The notes: generated by a model from the sequence alone, not told the origin. A stretch of DNA of 51,599 nucleotides from Chloroflexota bacterium (GCA_023382055.1 JAMCQN010000035.1:1-51599), one strand, 5' to 3'. Shown: positions 40,748 to 50,506, counted from the first letter of the stretch. Made by a program: numbers and translations.

Positions 40748-41866
40748 ATGCGCACTGAGATTACCGACAGGTTCTACCGCGTTTACACCTACCAGAACGT
40801 CGATCGCGTTCCCGATATCGAATTCGGCTACTGGCCGCAGACCATCCGGCGCTGGGTGCGCGAAGGGATGCCGGCCATCCTGAGCGATGACGAGCAGAAC
40901 GAGATGTTCCCCGCCCGGCTGGACCGCTTCTTCGGCTTCGAGCCCGAAGGGTATGGCATCGACCTGCAACTGGGCATGCACCCCAGGTTCACTGAGGAAG
41001 TCATCGAGCGCAAGGCTGAATCGGTGATCATGCGCGACACAGCGGGCGTGCTGGCCGAGCGCTACGAGAACGAGGTCGACCAGAGCTCCATCCCGCGTTT
41101 TATCCGCTTCCCGGTGGAGACGCCTGAAGACTGGCGGGAGATGAAGAAACGCTATGATCCCGGCGATACGTCGCGCGCCCTGTTCCCGGGCGACCTGTGG
41201 GCGGCCCGGCGCGCCGTCCAGCGCGGCGAGATGATCACCGTGTTCTGCATCGGCTTTTACGGCCAGTTGCGCAACTGGATGGGCATGGAAGCCCTTTCAG
41301 TCGCGTTCTACGACTACCCGTCCATGCTGCACGACATGGTGGAGCACTGGTCGTGCGTCGCCGCGCAGCAGATTGAACGGCTGCCGCCCGATATCCCGGT
41401 AGACGGCGTGATGTGGTGGGAGGACATGGCCGGCAAGAACGGCCCGCTGGTCGGCCCGAAGCTGTTCCGCGAGTTCCTGCAGCCCGGCTATCATCGCGTC
41501 ATGGAGGCGGCGCGCAAGCGCGGCTGTGCGATCTCGATGGTGGACTGCGACGGCAATCCGCATGACATCGTGCGCAACTGGCTGGAGGAAGGGGTTAACA
41601 TCATGTTCCCGCTGGAGGTCGCTGCCGGCGTCGATCCTTACGCCTGGCGCCGGGAGTTCGGCATGGAACTGCGCCTGCGCGGCGGAATCGCCAAGGAGCC
41701 GCTCGTGCGCGGCGGCAAAGCCATCGACGCGGAACTGGAGCGCATCAAACCGCTATTCGAGCAGGGCGGTTACATCCCGCACCTCGATCACCTGGCGCCG
41801 CCGGATATCCCGTACGCGCATTACTGCGAGTATCTGGAGAAGAAGCGCAAGCTGATCGGGAAATAA
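40748..41866 (+). CDS. Uroporphyrinogen-decarboxylase-like protein (UroD/MtaA superfamily)
   Basis: 372 residues. Barrel of the URO-D/methylcobamide methyltransferase superfamily: NVDRVPDIEFGYWPQ, FFGFEPEGYGIDL, AESVIMRDTAGVLAERYENEVDQSSIPRFIRFPVETPEDW, VMWWEDMAGKNGPLVGPKLFREFLQPGYH, GVNIMFPLEVAAGVDP. It lacks the porphyrin-binding N-terminal signature of true HemE. It may be a methyltransferase or a catabolic decarboxylase of the many UroD paralogues of such genomes. Not part of heme biosynthesis here (no hem neighbours). Confidence 0.8.
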   Translation: MRTEITDRFYRVYTYQNVDRVPDIEFGYWPQTIRRWVREGMPAILSDDEQNEMFPARLDRFFGFEPEGYGIDLQLGMHPRFTEEVIERKAESVIMRDTAGVLAERYENEVDQSSIPRFIRFPVETPEDWREMKKRYDPGDTSRALFPGDLWAARRAVQRGEMITVFCIGFYGQLRNWMGMEALSVAFYDYPSMLHDMVEHWSCVAAQQIERLPPDIPVDGVMWWEDMAGKNGPLVGPKLFREFLQPGYHRVMEAARKRGCAISMVDCDGNPHDIVRNWLEEGVNIMFPLEVAAGVDPYAWRREFGMELRLRGGIAKEPLVRGGKAIDAELERIKPLFEQGGYIPHLDHLAPPDIPYAHYCEYLEKKRKLIGK

Positions 41867-41869
41867 TGG

Positions 41870-42036
41870 ATTTACCGCAAAGCACACAAAGAGCGCAAAG
41901 AAGAAAAAGCTCAATCATCGCCTTCGATCCTTCGCGGTACGCATCTGAACTGTGAATCATGTGGAGGCCGTAACAAGATGGATTGTCTCTCTGCGATCTC
42001 TGTGACCTCTGCGGTGAATTCTCCTGTAGTCGTCGT
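41870..42036. repeat. Degenerate low-complexity repeats (AAAG-/CTCTG-rich)
   Basis: ACCGCAAAGCACACAAAGAG-type near 41873-41905 and TCTCTGCGATCTCTGTGACC-type near 41986-42020 look like short degenerate repeats on opposite strands. No open frame on either strand has support. Confidence 0.5.
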
Positions 42037-42132
42037 TCACTGCGACGCACCGACGACGGCGCGCAGCGTGATATACGACTTGCGCAAGTCCCACTCTTCC
42101 TGGGCCAGGACCGGGCTGCTGAGGTCGCGTTC
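42037..42132 (-). pseudogene. C-terminal remnant duplicating the end of the 42135-42749 protein
   Basis: Directly downstream of the 42135 stop, in another frame, the minus strand gives ERDLSSPVLAQEEWDLRKSY, then ITLRAVVGASQ and a stop at 42037. It mirrors the tail of the preceding protein (CDITSPLLAQEEEELHRSYA, then ALRTAIALN). This is best explained by a tandem duplicate whose first part has been deleted. It is not translatable as it stands. Confidence 0.6.
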
Positions 42133-42134
42133 AT

Positions 42135-42749
42135 TTACTGTTCATTTTGCATTTGAGGTGGGTTCAATGCGATAGCGGTACGCAGAGCGGCGTAGGATCT
42201 GTGCAATTCCTCTTCCTCCTGCGCCAGCAATGGGCTGGTGATATCGCACCCGTCGTCGACCCAGCAGTCTGAGTGCAGCATGGCCTGCGCACGGTAATAG
42301 GCTGCCTCGCGCACCGCGGCCGGCTCGATGCCATATTCAGCGGCATAAGCCTGAGTCAGCGCCTCGACCAGTTCAGTTGTGTCGCTCCGGCCGGCGAACT
42401 GGCGATGCACCACCCACCAGTTGACCTCGAGCCTGGCGACGATTGCCGCGTCAAAATCCTCGTTGAAAATCTGTTTGATGAATTCAAAGAAACGCCGCAT
42501 GTAGGTCTCGGCCTGGGTGACATCGTTTTGCTTCGGCGCGAATGCGATGAGGGCGCGCGTCGCCAGGTAAGCGACGTGAAGCGTCTGCAGGAAGGGCAGG
42601 CCAAACGCATAATGCAGCAGCCCGATGAACACACGCAGCAGGGTAAGCCAGCGCTTGCGATAATAAGCAACCCAACTGTCTCTCTCATATCGAGCGACCT
42701 TGCGTGGATCGTATGCGCGCGCCAGGGTCCTGGTCTTTGTTATCGCCAT
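42135..42749 (-). CDS. Uncharacterised protein, cobalamin/UroD neighbour
   Basis: 204 residues. Begins MAITKTRTLARAYDPRKVAR and contains RDSWVAYYRKRWLTLLRVFIGLLHYAFGLPF (amphipathic helices), then YMRRFFEFIKQIFN and a duplicated-looking C-terminal helix pair (AAEYGIEPAAVREAAYYRAQ). I do not recognise the family; it is helical and soluble. A truncated duplicate tail follows it at 42037-42132. No operon partner. Confidence 0.6.
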   Translation of the reverse strand: MAITKTRTLARAYDPRKVARYERDSWVAYYRKRWLTLLRVFIGLLHYAFGLPFLQTLHVAYLATRALIAFAPKQNDVTQAETYMRRFFEFIKQIFNEDFDAAIVARLEVNWWVVHRQFAGRSDTTELVEALTQAYAAEYGIEPAAVREAAYYRAQAMLHSDCWVDDGCDITSPLLAQEEEELHRSYAALRTAIALNPPQMQNEQ

Positions 42750-42954
42750 CCGAATGTGTCATCCTTCAGAATTACGTGTAACCTGAGAGTCGATTGTACG
42801 AAAATAACGCGGATACGCCAACGACAAGAAGGGCGCTTTCATCTCAATAAGGCGACAACAACCTGACACGCCTATCTGAACCCGGGCATTTGACTGCTGT
42901 GCCGGTTGCAGCTTGAATGATAAGAATGGCAGGTTTCTGTTTGACTGATTCAGT

Positions 42955-44169
42955 TCAGGCCCGTGACGGGCGCCATAACCAGCGCAGCGCGTCCGGCAGG
43001 GTCGCCCCGCCGTGCGCCAGGCTGTGGTAACCGCGCCCGTATTCGAACCAATAGTCGTAGCTGCGGAACTTCAACGCGGCGGCCATCTCCATGTTCGCCA
43101 ACCGCCAGCTCCCGCACGAGTCGTCAATGTCGTTGCTGCCGTCCTGCAGGTATACCCGGATATCCTTGCGTTCAGTGCGCCGGATGAGTAGTGGATACTG
43201 GTGCGCGCCGCGTATATCCGTAAAGCTGCCGCAGTGCGAGAGGACTTTGCCGAACAGGTCGGGCATCTGCCATGCCGCAGTGAAAGCGCACGCCCCTCCC
43301 GATGATATCCCGCAGATCGCGTGACTCGCCGCATCGCTGCGCAGCGCCGCCACTTTCGCTACCTCCGGGATCAATTCATCCCGCAGCATGTGCGCATACT
43401 GGTCGGACAGGGTGTCATATTCGAAGCTGCGGTTCTGGCGCTGCCCGGGCTGATCTGGAAAAGTGCCGGGGTCAACGAATAAGCCCACTATCTGCGGCAA
43501 TTCGCCCCTGTGGATCAGGTTGTCAAGGATGGTCGGGACAGGAGCAGGCGGCTCCAGGTACATACCACCATCCTGGAACACCATCAGGCAGGCCGGTGGT
43601 CCATCAAGCCGGTATTGCGCCGGCACATACACCCAGCAACGCCTCCCTGTGCCGGGGAAAACCTGGCTATGCCATACAAACGTGGTGACAGCACCCTGCG
43701 GCACTCCCGGCTGCGGCAGGCAATCCGGGTGAGGGGGGTAGTATTCGATGACAACCCACTCGTCCTTAATACGCTGGGCGTCGGTTGCGATGCGATATGC
43801 GGTTGCGGAGAAGTTAGGCAGGTCGCGCAACGCGATGTAGACGTCCGAGTCGCCCAGCCGCGTCATTAGCTGATTCTGCGCACCTGTAGCCAGGATATCC
43901 GGGCGCGGATCGGGTTGCGGGGCTTCCCATTCGAACCAGACTGAACCATCTTCATCATAGGTTCGCGTGGTCAAGACAGGCGGCTTGCCTCCGGCAACCT
44001 CGACAGCCCATAACACACTCGTCTCCTCGATCCGGAACACCCCGCGGCTGAGTGCGGTTGCGTCGTAAATCGCGCGTAGTTGCGCGAGAAAACCTTCGAT
44101 CTCACCGCCTTCAGACTTCCCAGCGATGATCGACTTCGCCAGATCACGCAATGATGCTTGGGCAGCCAT
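42955..44169 (-). CDS. Enterochelin-esterase-like alpha/beta hydrolase
   Basis: 404 residues from ATG 44169 with AAGGAGAAAAAC before it. An N-terminal domain (about 1-160) resembles the Fes N-terminal sandwich and is followed by an Esterase_D fold: [49 protein letters not shown], nucleophile Ser in [11 protein letters not shown], Asp in [11 protein letters not shown] and His in GYHSLAHGG. Lacks siderophore context; it may be a feruloyl or acetyl esterase acting on plant polysaccharides. Third gene of a minus-strand set VOC - MR/MLE - esterase. Confidence 0.88.
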   Translation of the reverse strand: MAAQASLRDLAKSIIAGKSEGGEIEGFLAQLRAIYDATALSRGVFRIEETSVLWAVEVAGGKPPVLTTRTYDEDGSVWFEWEAPQPDPRPDILATGAQNQLMTRLGDSDVYIALRDLPNFSATAYRIATDAQRIKDEWVVIEYYPPHPDCLPQPGVPQGAVTTFVWHSQVFPGTGRRCWVYVPAQYRLDGPPACLMVFQDGGMYLEPPAPVPTILDNLIHRGELPQIVGLFVDPGTFPDQPGQRQNRSFEYDTLSDQYAHMLRDELIPEVAKVAALRSDAASHAICGISSGGACAFTAAWQMPDLFGKVLSHCGSFTDIRGAHQYPLLIRRTERKDIRVYLQDGSNDIDDSCGSWRLANMEMAAALKFRSYDYWFEYGRGYHSLAHGGATLPDALRWLWRPSRA

Positions 44170-44198
44170 GTTTTTCTCCTTTCACGGTAGAGTGTTGC

Positions 44199-45338
44199 CT
44201 AAAAGGCGGCCCTCCATTTCTCGATTGTGTCCTGCCGCAGTGGCATGCCGAAGCCGGGGCCATCCGGCAGCAGCATAACGCCGTCCTTGATCGCAGGTTG
44301 TTGTTCCGGCAGATCGAACCACATGGGGTCGCGCTGGTAATTGGGGAATATCTCCACCAGCAGCCCATTCGGCGCGCCGGCCAACAGGTGCAGCGCGATC
44401 TGCGGCTCTTCGTGGTGGGCCATCCGCACGCCGAACCCGTGCGCCATCGCTGCGATGCGACGCCACTCGGTGACTCCGGCGGCGATGGTCACATCGACGT
44501 TGAGGATATCCACCGCCCCGCGCACGATGAGGTCGCGGCAGCCGTGCCGCGATATCTCGCCCTGTCCGGCGGTGACCGGGATGCCCAGGCTGCGCAGCCT
44601 GGCGTTGCCTTCGATCTGCTCATACCAGCGCACCGGCTCCTCCAGCCATGCCAGGTTCAAGTCCAGCACCCCGCGCGCAAACGTCATGGCCTCGTCAGTG
44701 CGCCAGGCCTGGTTGGAATCGGTACACAGATGGAAGGTCGGCCCGCCCACCTTGCGCGCCAGCCTCGTCCGCTCGATGTCCTCTTCCACGCTGAGATGTC
44801 CCACCTTCAGCTTCATGCCGAAGATGCCGTGCGCTTTGTAGTATTCGATCTCGCCGGCCAGGTCGGCCAGTGTCTTGCCGGCCATCACATAACCGCCGAT
44901 AGCCAGTACCGGCACGCACTCGCGGTAGCCGCCCAGCAGTTTGTAGACCGGCTGGTTCAGGTATTTGCCCAGCGCATCCCACGAGGCATTGTCTACCGCG
45001 GCAATCGCCTGGGTAAGCACGCAATGCTTGGCGAGATCGAGCGTGTGAATGCCGCGGTTGTTCAGATCGACGCGGGTATTCCACAGGCGCCCCCAGTTGG
45101 CCTCCAGGTCGCGTATATCGCTGCCCACCAGCAGCGGCCGGTAGATATCGTTGACGACGCGGCACACATCGAACTGATACTGGTCTTCATCGCCGCCGAA
45201 TGTCTCGCCCAGTATGCCGTTCTCCAGTTCGACGCGCGTCACGATGGTGTTGCGGCTGGTGATCTTATACGTGCCGCCCTGGAAAACGCTCTCCAACTGG
45301 CGCACCAGCGGAATCGCCTCGACGTGTTTTATTTTCAT
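44199..45338 (-). CDS. Mandelate racemase/muconate lactonizing enzyme family protein
   Basis: 379 residues from ATG 45338; the longer frame to 45569 is VOC shadow. N-terminal capping domain with TSRNTIVTRVELENGILG and barrel with general-base K-x-K in GMKLKVGHL, metal ligands D (CTDSNQAW), E (WLEEPV), E (TAGQGEISRHG), then NVDVTIAAGV and AHHEEPQ with His. All ligands present. Members dehydrate sugar acids (e.g. fuconate, galactonate, rhamnonate) or racemise. The ATG overlaps the VOC stop (ATGA), so the two are co-translated. Confidence 0.93.
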   Translation of the reverse strand: MKIKHVEAIPLVRQLESVFQGGTYKITSRNTIVTRVELENGILGETFGGDEDQYQFDVCRVVNDIYRPLLVGSDIRDLEANWGRLWNTRVDLNNRGIHTLDLAKHCVLTQAIAAVDNASWDALGKYLNQPVYKLLGGYRECVPVLAIGGYVMAGKTLADLAGEIEYYKAHGIFGMKLKVGHLSVEEDIERTRLARKVGGPTFHLCTDSNQAWRTDEAMTFARGVLDLNLAWLEEPVRWYEQIEGNARLRSLGIPVTAGQGEISRHGCRDLIVRGAVDILNVDVTIAAGVTEWRRIAAMAHGFGVRMAHHEEPQIALHLLAGAPNGLLVEIFPNYQRDPMWFDLPEQQPAIKDGVMLLPDGPGFGMPLRQDTIEKWRAAF

Positions 45339-45727
45339 GGGATCATCGGTTTCTGGCGGCGCGCGATCTGAATGGCAAAGCCCCACGGGTCGCGCAGCAT
45401 AGCCAGTTGGTCGCCCGCAGGTGTGACGCCGATATCGCTGTACAGCGTCGCGCCGGCTGCGAGCAATCGCGCGACCTGCTCCTTCATGTCGCCGGCGGCG
45501 ACGAAAGCCATGTGGACGATCAGCGGATCGAGCGAGGCGTAATCCGGCGCCGGCACGTTGGCGTTGCAATAGATCTCCACCATGACCTGGTTGCTCTCGT
45601 CGGCTATAAATGTCGTGTAGGTGGGCGGGCCGCCCGCGCGCACGACGCGCATGCCCAGGTTATCGGTGTACCACCTGGCAACAGCCGGCGGGTCTTTCAC
45701 GATGACTGCAAAGTGCTCGATCTTCAT
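45335..45727 (-). CDS. VOC (glyoxalase/dioxygenase) superfamily protein
   Basis: 130 residues from ATG 45727, AGGAGG 6 bases before it; a longer frame to 45982 is rejected. Two beta-alpha-beta-beta-beta units: KIEHFAVIVKDPPAVARWYTDNLGMRVV with metal His5, QVMVEIYCNAN with Glu, VHMAFVAAGDMKEQVARLLAAGA with His, and LRDPWGFAIQIARR. The pattern matches glyoxalase/methylmalonyl-CoA-epimerase-like folds with a divalent metal. First gene of the operon; divergent from gyrA. Substrate unknown. Confidence 0.9.
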   Translation of the reverse strand: MKIEHFAVIVKDPPAVARWYTDNLGMRVVRAGGPPTYTTFIADESNQVMVEIYCNANVPAPDYASLDPLIVHMAFVAAGDMKEQVARLLAAGATLYSDIGVTPAGDQLAMLRDPWGFAIQIARRQKPMIP

Positions 45728-45827
45728 CACTCCTCCTTGAGGACTGTCTGGTTTTCTCAATTGTGGCACAGACGCTAGATCTGTAGTTGTCACGAAAAGG
45801 CGCTGAATGCTTTCGGCGGAGTCTGTA

Positions 45828-45833
45828 TAATCG
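45828..45833 (+). promoter_or_regulatory. Candidate -10 box of gyrA
   Basis: TATAAT about 30 bases before the gyrA start, within TCTGTATAATCGAAACGG. No good -35 is found at 16-18 bases; an extended or activator-dependent promoter is possible. Confidence 0.35.
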
Positions 45834-45860
45834 AAACGGAAAAGTAGAACAGGTGTGCAA

Positions 45861-48389
45861 ATGCCAAGACAGTCAAACCGAAACAAGGAAACCATAAGCC
45901 GGAACGGCCACGGCGAACCGGCGCAGGTCGAACTGGAGTTGGAGGACAGCCGGTACGGCCGCATCCGGCGCGTCGACATCAACGAACAGATGAAGGACGC
46001 TTATCTGTCCTACTCGATGAGCGTCATCGTGTCGCGCGCGCTGCCGGACGCCCGCGACGGCTTGAAACCCGTCCAGCGGCGCATCCTGTACGTCATGCAC
46101 GACACAGGCCTGCGCGCCGATGCCCCTTACCGCAAGAGCGCCCGTATCGTCGGGGATGTACTCGGCAAGTATCACCCGCATGGCGACATGGCGGTCTACG
46201 ACGCAATGGCGCGCATGGCGCAGGATTTCTCGCTGCGCTACCTGCTGGTCGACGGCCAGGGCAACTTCGGCAGCGTCGACGGCGATCCGCCTGCTGCCAT
46301 GCGTTACACCGAGGCGCGCCTCAGCAAGCCGTCCATGGACATGTTGGCCGATCTGGAGAAGGACACGGTCGAGTTCCAGGATAACTTCGACGGCACACTG
46401 CAGGAGCCGACCGTTCTGCCGGCCGCATTGCCTAACCTGCTGGTCAACGGCGCGACCGGCATCGCCGTCGGTATGGCGACCAACATTCCCCCGCACAATC
46501 TGTCCGAGGTGTGTGACGCAACGGCCTACCTGATCGAGAACTGGAAACGCATGGAGGATGTGGATGTCGATGAGCTGATGAAGTTCATGAAAGGCCCCGA
46601 CTTTCCCACCGGCGGCATCGCCTTCCGTTACAACGACAAGGTGGAAGGTTCGGACGCCATCAAGGCTATGTACGCTACGGGGCGCAGCAAGATCACGGTG
46701 CAGGCCAAGGCGCATATTGAGGAAGGCCAGCGCGGCAAGACGCACATCATCGTCACCGAGCTGCCGTATGAAGTCAACAAGTCCGCCCTGATCGAGCGTA
46801 TCGCCGATCTGGCGCGCGACGAGAAAATCATCGGCATCACCGATATCCGCGACGAAAGCGACCGGCGCGGCATGCGCATTGTCATCGATATCGGCAAAAA
46901 CGACGACCCGCGCGCCGTTCTGGTGGGCTTGTACAAATACACGGCGATGAAAGGCACGTTTGGCGTGACCATGCTGGCGCTGGTGGATGGCGAACCGCGC
47001 GTATTGCCGCTGAAGAAGCTATTGCAGGTGTTCATCGAGCACCGCCGCGAGATCGTGCGCCGCCGCAGCGAATTCGAGTTGGCGCGCGCCAGAGAGCGCG
47101 CCCACATCCTCGAAGGATTGGTGAAGGCGCTGGATATCATCGACCAGATCGTCCGGTTGATCCGCCGCTCTCACGATACGGATGTTGCCCGACTGGGGCT
47201 GGTCAAGCAACTGAAGTTCACGGAATTGCAGGCCAACGCGATTCTCGAGATGCCGCTGCGCCGCCTGGCCGCGCTGGAGCGCAAGAAGCTGGAAGACGAA
47301 CTGACTGAAAAGCGCAAGCAGATCAAATACTTCGAAGACCTGCTGGCGCACCCGGCCAAAATGCTGGGCGTCATCCGCGACGAACTCGCTTCGTTGAAGG
47401 AACGCTTTGGCGACGCCCGCCGCACCACCATTATCGGAGACGCCCGGCACAAAGTAATGAGCACTGATGACGTGCTCACCACGCATGAGTTGGTGCCGAC
47501 CGAGACCGTTTATGTAGTGGTGGGACAGAATGGCCGCATCGGGCGCATAGCCGATGCGCCGAAAATCACCGCGCAGGTGGGCGTCGTCCCGGCGGCCGTC
47601 GTCAAGACCACAACTGCCGATCTGGTCTATGTCGTCGGCGCATCGGGTAAAGCCATCGTTTTATCCGTAGCCAACCTGCCTCAGGAGGACGTCACCAGCG
47701 GCGGGGGTGTGGCGCTGAGTACGCTCAGCTTCCCGCAGGAGGACGACATCGCCGGCGCGTTTATGCTGCCGCGCAGCGGCGCAACCGGCTTCGTAATGGT
47801 GGCAACCAGTGGCGGCATGGTCAAGCGCAGCGAGGTGAGCCTGCTACCCGGCGCGACCGGCCAGGTTTTCACGATCATCGGCGTGACCGAGAGCGACCAG
47901 GCGGTGAGTGTGTGCCAGACCCGTGGCGATGAGGACATCATGCTCTTCACGCAGCAGGGCATGGCGATTCGCTTCAAGCAGGATGACGTGCGCGCGATGG
48001 GGCTGCCCGCAACCGGTGTGGTGGGTATCCGCCTGCTGGATGGCGATATCGTCCTGTCCATGGGCGTCGCCGATGAAACGAACCAGAAACTGGAAGTAGT
48101 GCTGGGCACCACCGACGGACACGCCAAGCGCCTGGCCTTCAAGGATTACCCGGTGCAGGGGCGCGGCGGCAAAGGTGTGGTGACCGCCAAGCTGACCCGC
48201 GATATAACCGTAGCGGATGCCGTGATGGCGACCGAGGAAGATGCCATTGTCTATATCACGGTAAAGGGTGGGGCGAAGTCACTAAAGGCCAGGAATCTCA
48301 AGCGGCGCGGCCGCCCGGCCGGCGGCGACGAAGCCATTGCGATCAGCGGTTCGGACCGCCTGGCGCGCATGATGGTCGTCGGCGCCTGA
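45861..48389 (+). CDS. gyrA: DNA gyrase subunit A
   Basis: 842 residues from ATG 45861 (GTG 45855 in frame is equally possible). N-terminal breakage-reunion domain: [33 protein letters not shown], active-site Tyr in [10 protein letters not shown], then the TOPRIM-contact region IPPHNLSEV. Coiled-coil with a C-gate follows. C-terminal beta-pinwheel has the GyrA box QGRGGKG, which distinguishes gyrase from topoisomerase IV. gyrB is not in the window. All domains intact. Confidence 0.97.
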   Translation: MPRQSNRNKETISRNGHGEPAQVELELEDSRYGRIRRVDINEQMKDAYLSYSMSVIVSRALPDARDGLKPVQRRILYVMHDTGLRADAPYRKSARIVGDVLGKYHPHGDMAVYDAMARMAQDFSLRYLLVDGQGNFGSVDGDPPAAMRYTEARLSKPSMDMLADLEKDTVEFQDNFDGTLQEPTVLPAALPNLLVNGATGIAVGMATNIPPHNLSEVCDATAYLIENWKRMEDVDVDELMKFMKGPDFPTGGIAFRYNDKVEGSDAIKAMYATGRSKITVQAKAHIEEGQRGKTHIIVTELPYEVNKSALIERIADLARDEKIIGITDIRDESDRRGMRIVIDIGKNDDPRAVLVGLYKYTAMKGTFGVTMLALVDGEPRVLPLKKLLQVFIEHRREIVRRRSEFELARARERAHILEGLVKALDIIDQIVRLIRRSHDTDVARLGLVKQLKFTELQANAILEMPLRRLAALERKKLEDELTEKRKQIKYFEDLLAHPAKMLGVIRDELASLKERFGDARRTTIIGDARHKVMSTDDVLTTHELVPTETVYVVVGQNGRIGRIADAPKITAQVGVVPAAVVKTTTADLVYVVGASGKAIVLSVANLPQEDVTSGGGVALSTLSFPQEDDIAGAFMLPRSGATGFVMVATSGGMVKRSEVSLLPGATGQVFTIIGVTESDQAVSVCQTRGDEDIMLFTQQGMAIRFKQDDVRAMGLPATGVVGIRLLDGDIVLSMGVADETNQKLEVVLGTTDGHAKRLAFKDYPVQGRGGKGVVTAKLTRDITVADAVMATEEDAIVYITVKGGAKSLKARNLKRRGRPAGGDEAIAISGSDRLARMMVVGA

Positions 48390-48428
48390 CCTGTGCGCTG
48401 CGGCATCGGCGCTTACAATATCTGAATC

Positions 48429-49154
48429 ATGGCAGTAACCGAACCGGTCGTTTCGCCAACACTGCGCACACCGACCTGGCGGTTTGCCGATGTCGCGCTC
48501 GTCGGAGCGCTCAGCCTCGTTATCCTGCTGGCAGGTGTGTACGGTCTCAAATTACTCGTTCCAGACACATTAGCGCTCTCGCTGACAGCGACGGCGCTCG
48601 AAGGGATCGTATTGATTGGCGCCGTCTACTTCCTGGGCATCCGCCGCCGCAAACTGGACTGGTCGGCTGTGGGGCTGCGCGCAACCACCACACGCTGGAT
48701 CGTTGCAGCAATCGGCGCCGGCCTGCTCGCTCTGGTTCTCACGGGCATCATCGCCGTGCTGGTTCAGATGCTGCTCCATGAGAATCCGCAGAATCCCCAG
48801 TTGCCGTTCCTGGCGCCGCAAGGCTTCACCTGGGCGGCATTCATCGGTATGTTCGTGCTGGCAGGGATGGTGGTTCCATTCGCCGAGGAGCTTTTCTTTC
48901 GCGGGATGCTCTACACCTGGCTGCGCGACCGCTGGGGCGTCTGGATCGGCACGTTTGGCAGCGCCATCCTCTTTGGCCTGGCGCACGGAAACATCGCAAT
49001 TGCCGCCGGGGTGGGCTTTATGGGTCTGCTACAGGCCGTCGTGTATGAACGCAGCCGTTCACTATGGACAACGTTCCTGATTCATGCCATCAACAACAGC
49101 ATCAAGGTTGTTCTGCTCTACATGCTGCTGGCGATGGGTGTGAAATTGCAGTGA
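48429..49154 (+). CDS. CPBP-family intramembrane metalloprotease
   Basis: 241 residues, about seven hydrophobic segments. Motif 1 FAEELFFRGML (Glu153-Glu154 and Arg), motif 2 LFGLAHGN (His186), motif 3 FLIHAINNS (His219 and Asn). These are the CAAX-prenyl-protease/bacteriocin-processing (Abi, Rce1-like) residues. Function in bacteria ranges from peptide processing to self-immunity. A bicistronic unit with the cytochrome is possible (42-base gap). Confidence 0.92.
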   Translation: MAVTEPVVSPTLRTPTWRFADVALVGALSLVILLAGVYGLKLLVPDTLALSLTATALEGIVLIGAVYFLGIRRRKLDWSAVGLRATTTRWIVAAIGAGLLALVLTGIIAVLVQMLLHENPQNPQLPFLAPQGFTWAAFIGMFVLAGMVVPFAEELFFRGMLYTWLRDRWGVWIGTFGSAILFGLAHGNIAIAAGVGFMGLLQAVVYERSRSLWTTFLIHAINNSIKVVLLYMLLAMGVKLQ

Positions 49155-49195
49155 CGGCGTGGATATAATCGCAGCCGATACTGGCTGACTACATC

Positions 49196-49987
49196 ATGCG
49201 AACAATTGCTGACGAGTACGAACTGCCGGAAGATGATGACGATGATGGCTTCGGCTATCGTCTGCGCCGGCCGCGCCGTCGCATCGGCAAATGGCTGATC
49301 CTGCTGGCGTTTTGCCTCATCGTTGGCGGCGGTATTTACAGCGTTGCGCGCGTCACCAGGGAACAGGCCAGCGACAGCTTCTGTCTGGGTTGCCACACCG
49401 CGCCGGAACGCGCTTATTACGATCGTGCCGGTTCCGCTGTGGCGGGAGCGCTGGCCGTCGATTTAGCCAGTTTCCATTACCAGTGGCTGCGCGGTCAGGG
49501 CGAAAACATCCACTGTATCGACTGTCATCAGGGCACCGGCAGCCCGGCGCATCGCTTCGATATGCTCACGCTGAGCGTGCGCAACTCACTCACCTGGCTG
49601 GTTGGTGAAAACGATACGACTGTCGAGAAGCTGCGCGTCAGCGTCCCGCATCTGTCCAACGATGGCTGCCTGGCCTGCCACCAGAAAACGCTGCTGGTCG
49701 CCGGCATGGCTAACCATTACCACAATATGCTGCCGGTGGTATATGATCTGTGGCGCAACGGCGCCAGTGTGATCCCTCCGCCGGGAACTGTGGACAAGCA
49801 GGCCGTCATCGCGGCAGGATTGGTGAAATACGACACCGGCCTGTTGTGTTCCAGTTGCCACGAAACACATCGCACCATTGAGGCGGACATGTACCTCGAT
49901 ACGAAGATCGTCGTGCCGGAGCGCTGCGTGCAATGTCACCGCGAGGTGGGCAAGGGATCGTTGAGCGTTTCATTCCCGCAGCAGTGA
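49196..49987 (+). CDS. NapC/NirT-like membrane-anchored pentaheme cytochrome c
   Basis: 263 residues. Acidic, then Arg-rich N-terminus and a single TM (about 33-52). Five CxxCH heme sites follow: CLGCH 63-67, CIDCH 107-111, CLACH 158-162, CSSCH 218-222, CVQCH 244-248. The NapC/NrfH family moves electrons from menaquinol to extracytoplasmic reductases; usually it has four hemes, some have five. No reductase partner is in the window. A stable terminator hairpin follows at 50035. Confidence 0.88.
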   Translation: MRTIADEYELPEDDDDDGFGYRLRRPRRRIGKWLILLAFCLIVGGGIYSVARVTREQASDSFCLGCHTAPERAYYDRAGSAVAGALAVDLASFHYQWLRGQGENIHCIDCHQGTGSPAHRFDMLTLSVRNSLTWLVGENDTTVEKLRVSVPHLSNDGCLACHQKTLLVAGMANHYHNMLPVVYDLWRNGASVIPPPGTVDKQAVIAAGLVKYDTGLLCSSCHETHRTIEADMYLDTKIVVPERCVQCHREVGKGSLSVSFPQQ

Positions 49988-50027
49988 GCTGGCCACCAAA
50001 TGAATTCGGCGTCTGACACACTCGAGT

Positions 50028-50074
50028 GAAACGGAAGACTCCCGGAATCTCGCAGATTCCGGGAGTCTTGTTTC
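50028..50074 (+). terminator. Perfect-stem terminator of the cytochrome gene
   Basis: 16-bp stem 50035-50050 and 50054-50069, loop CGC, extended by GAAAC/GTTTC (50028-50032 with 50070-50074). The tip TCT-CGC-AGA and core CCCGGAATCT match hairpins at 17861 and 12867. Confidence 0.82.
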
Positions 50075-50096
50075 GGAAATACGAAGGACGAAGGGC

Positions 50097-50381
50097 GAAA
50101 GACGCGCCCTTCGACTGCGGGCGGTCACAACGATACGAACCTCCAACTCGATCATCTGACCGCCCTTCGCTCAGGGTGCTTGTCCTGGCTAGCATTACCA
50201 AAAAAGCCAGGCATCCTGAGCGGAATCGAAGGACGAAGGATGCGCGAAGTATGAAAGACGCGCCCTTCGACTGCGGGCGGTCACAACGATACGAACCTCC
50301 AACTCGATCATCTGACCGCCCGCCGCTCAGGGTGCTTGTCCTAGTTAGCATTACCAAAATAGCCAGGCATCCTGAGCGGAA
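50097..50381. repeat. Tandem 156-bp direct repeat
   Basis: Unit GAAAGACGCGCCC...CCTGAGCGGAA starts at 50097 and again at 50253; about 129 bases of each copy are nearly identical and the remaining 27 differ more. Each copy contains an inverted repeat, GGGCGGTCA and TGACCGCCC about 28 bases apart. CATCCTGAGCGGAATCGAAG-type segments occur within it. No coding potential is convincing; it is a mobile or structural intergenic repeat. Confidence 0.85.
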
Positions 50382-50506
50382 CGGCGCGCATGCCGACAAC
50401 TACTCCTTCCGCAAGTGATTGCGCGCCGTGTAGTCGAAGGATGCCCGACGACACCAAACAGGCCATCACGTCAGGATGAAAATCGGCTACACTGCTGGCA
50501 ACCATT
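50382..50506. other. Rest of the cytochrome-aldolase intergenic gap
   Basis: 125 bases after the tandem repeat; GTAGTCGAAGGATGCC echoes the repeat. No gene or RNA recognised. The aldolase promoter must lie here. Confidence 0.5.

Noticed and set aside
40748..41866. True hemE
   Set aside because: Sequence lacks the HemE N-terminal signature and has no heme-biosynthesis neighbours; a UroD paralogue is more likely.
49806..50399. 197-codon minus-strand frame across the 156-bp repeat
   Set aside because: It is composed of the repeat translated twice and the hairpin; it also overlaps the cytochrome gene.
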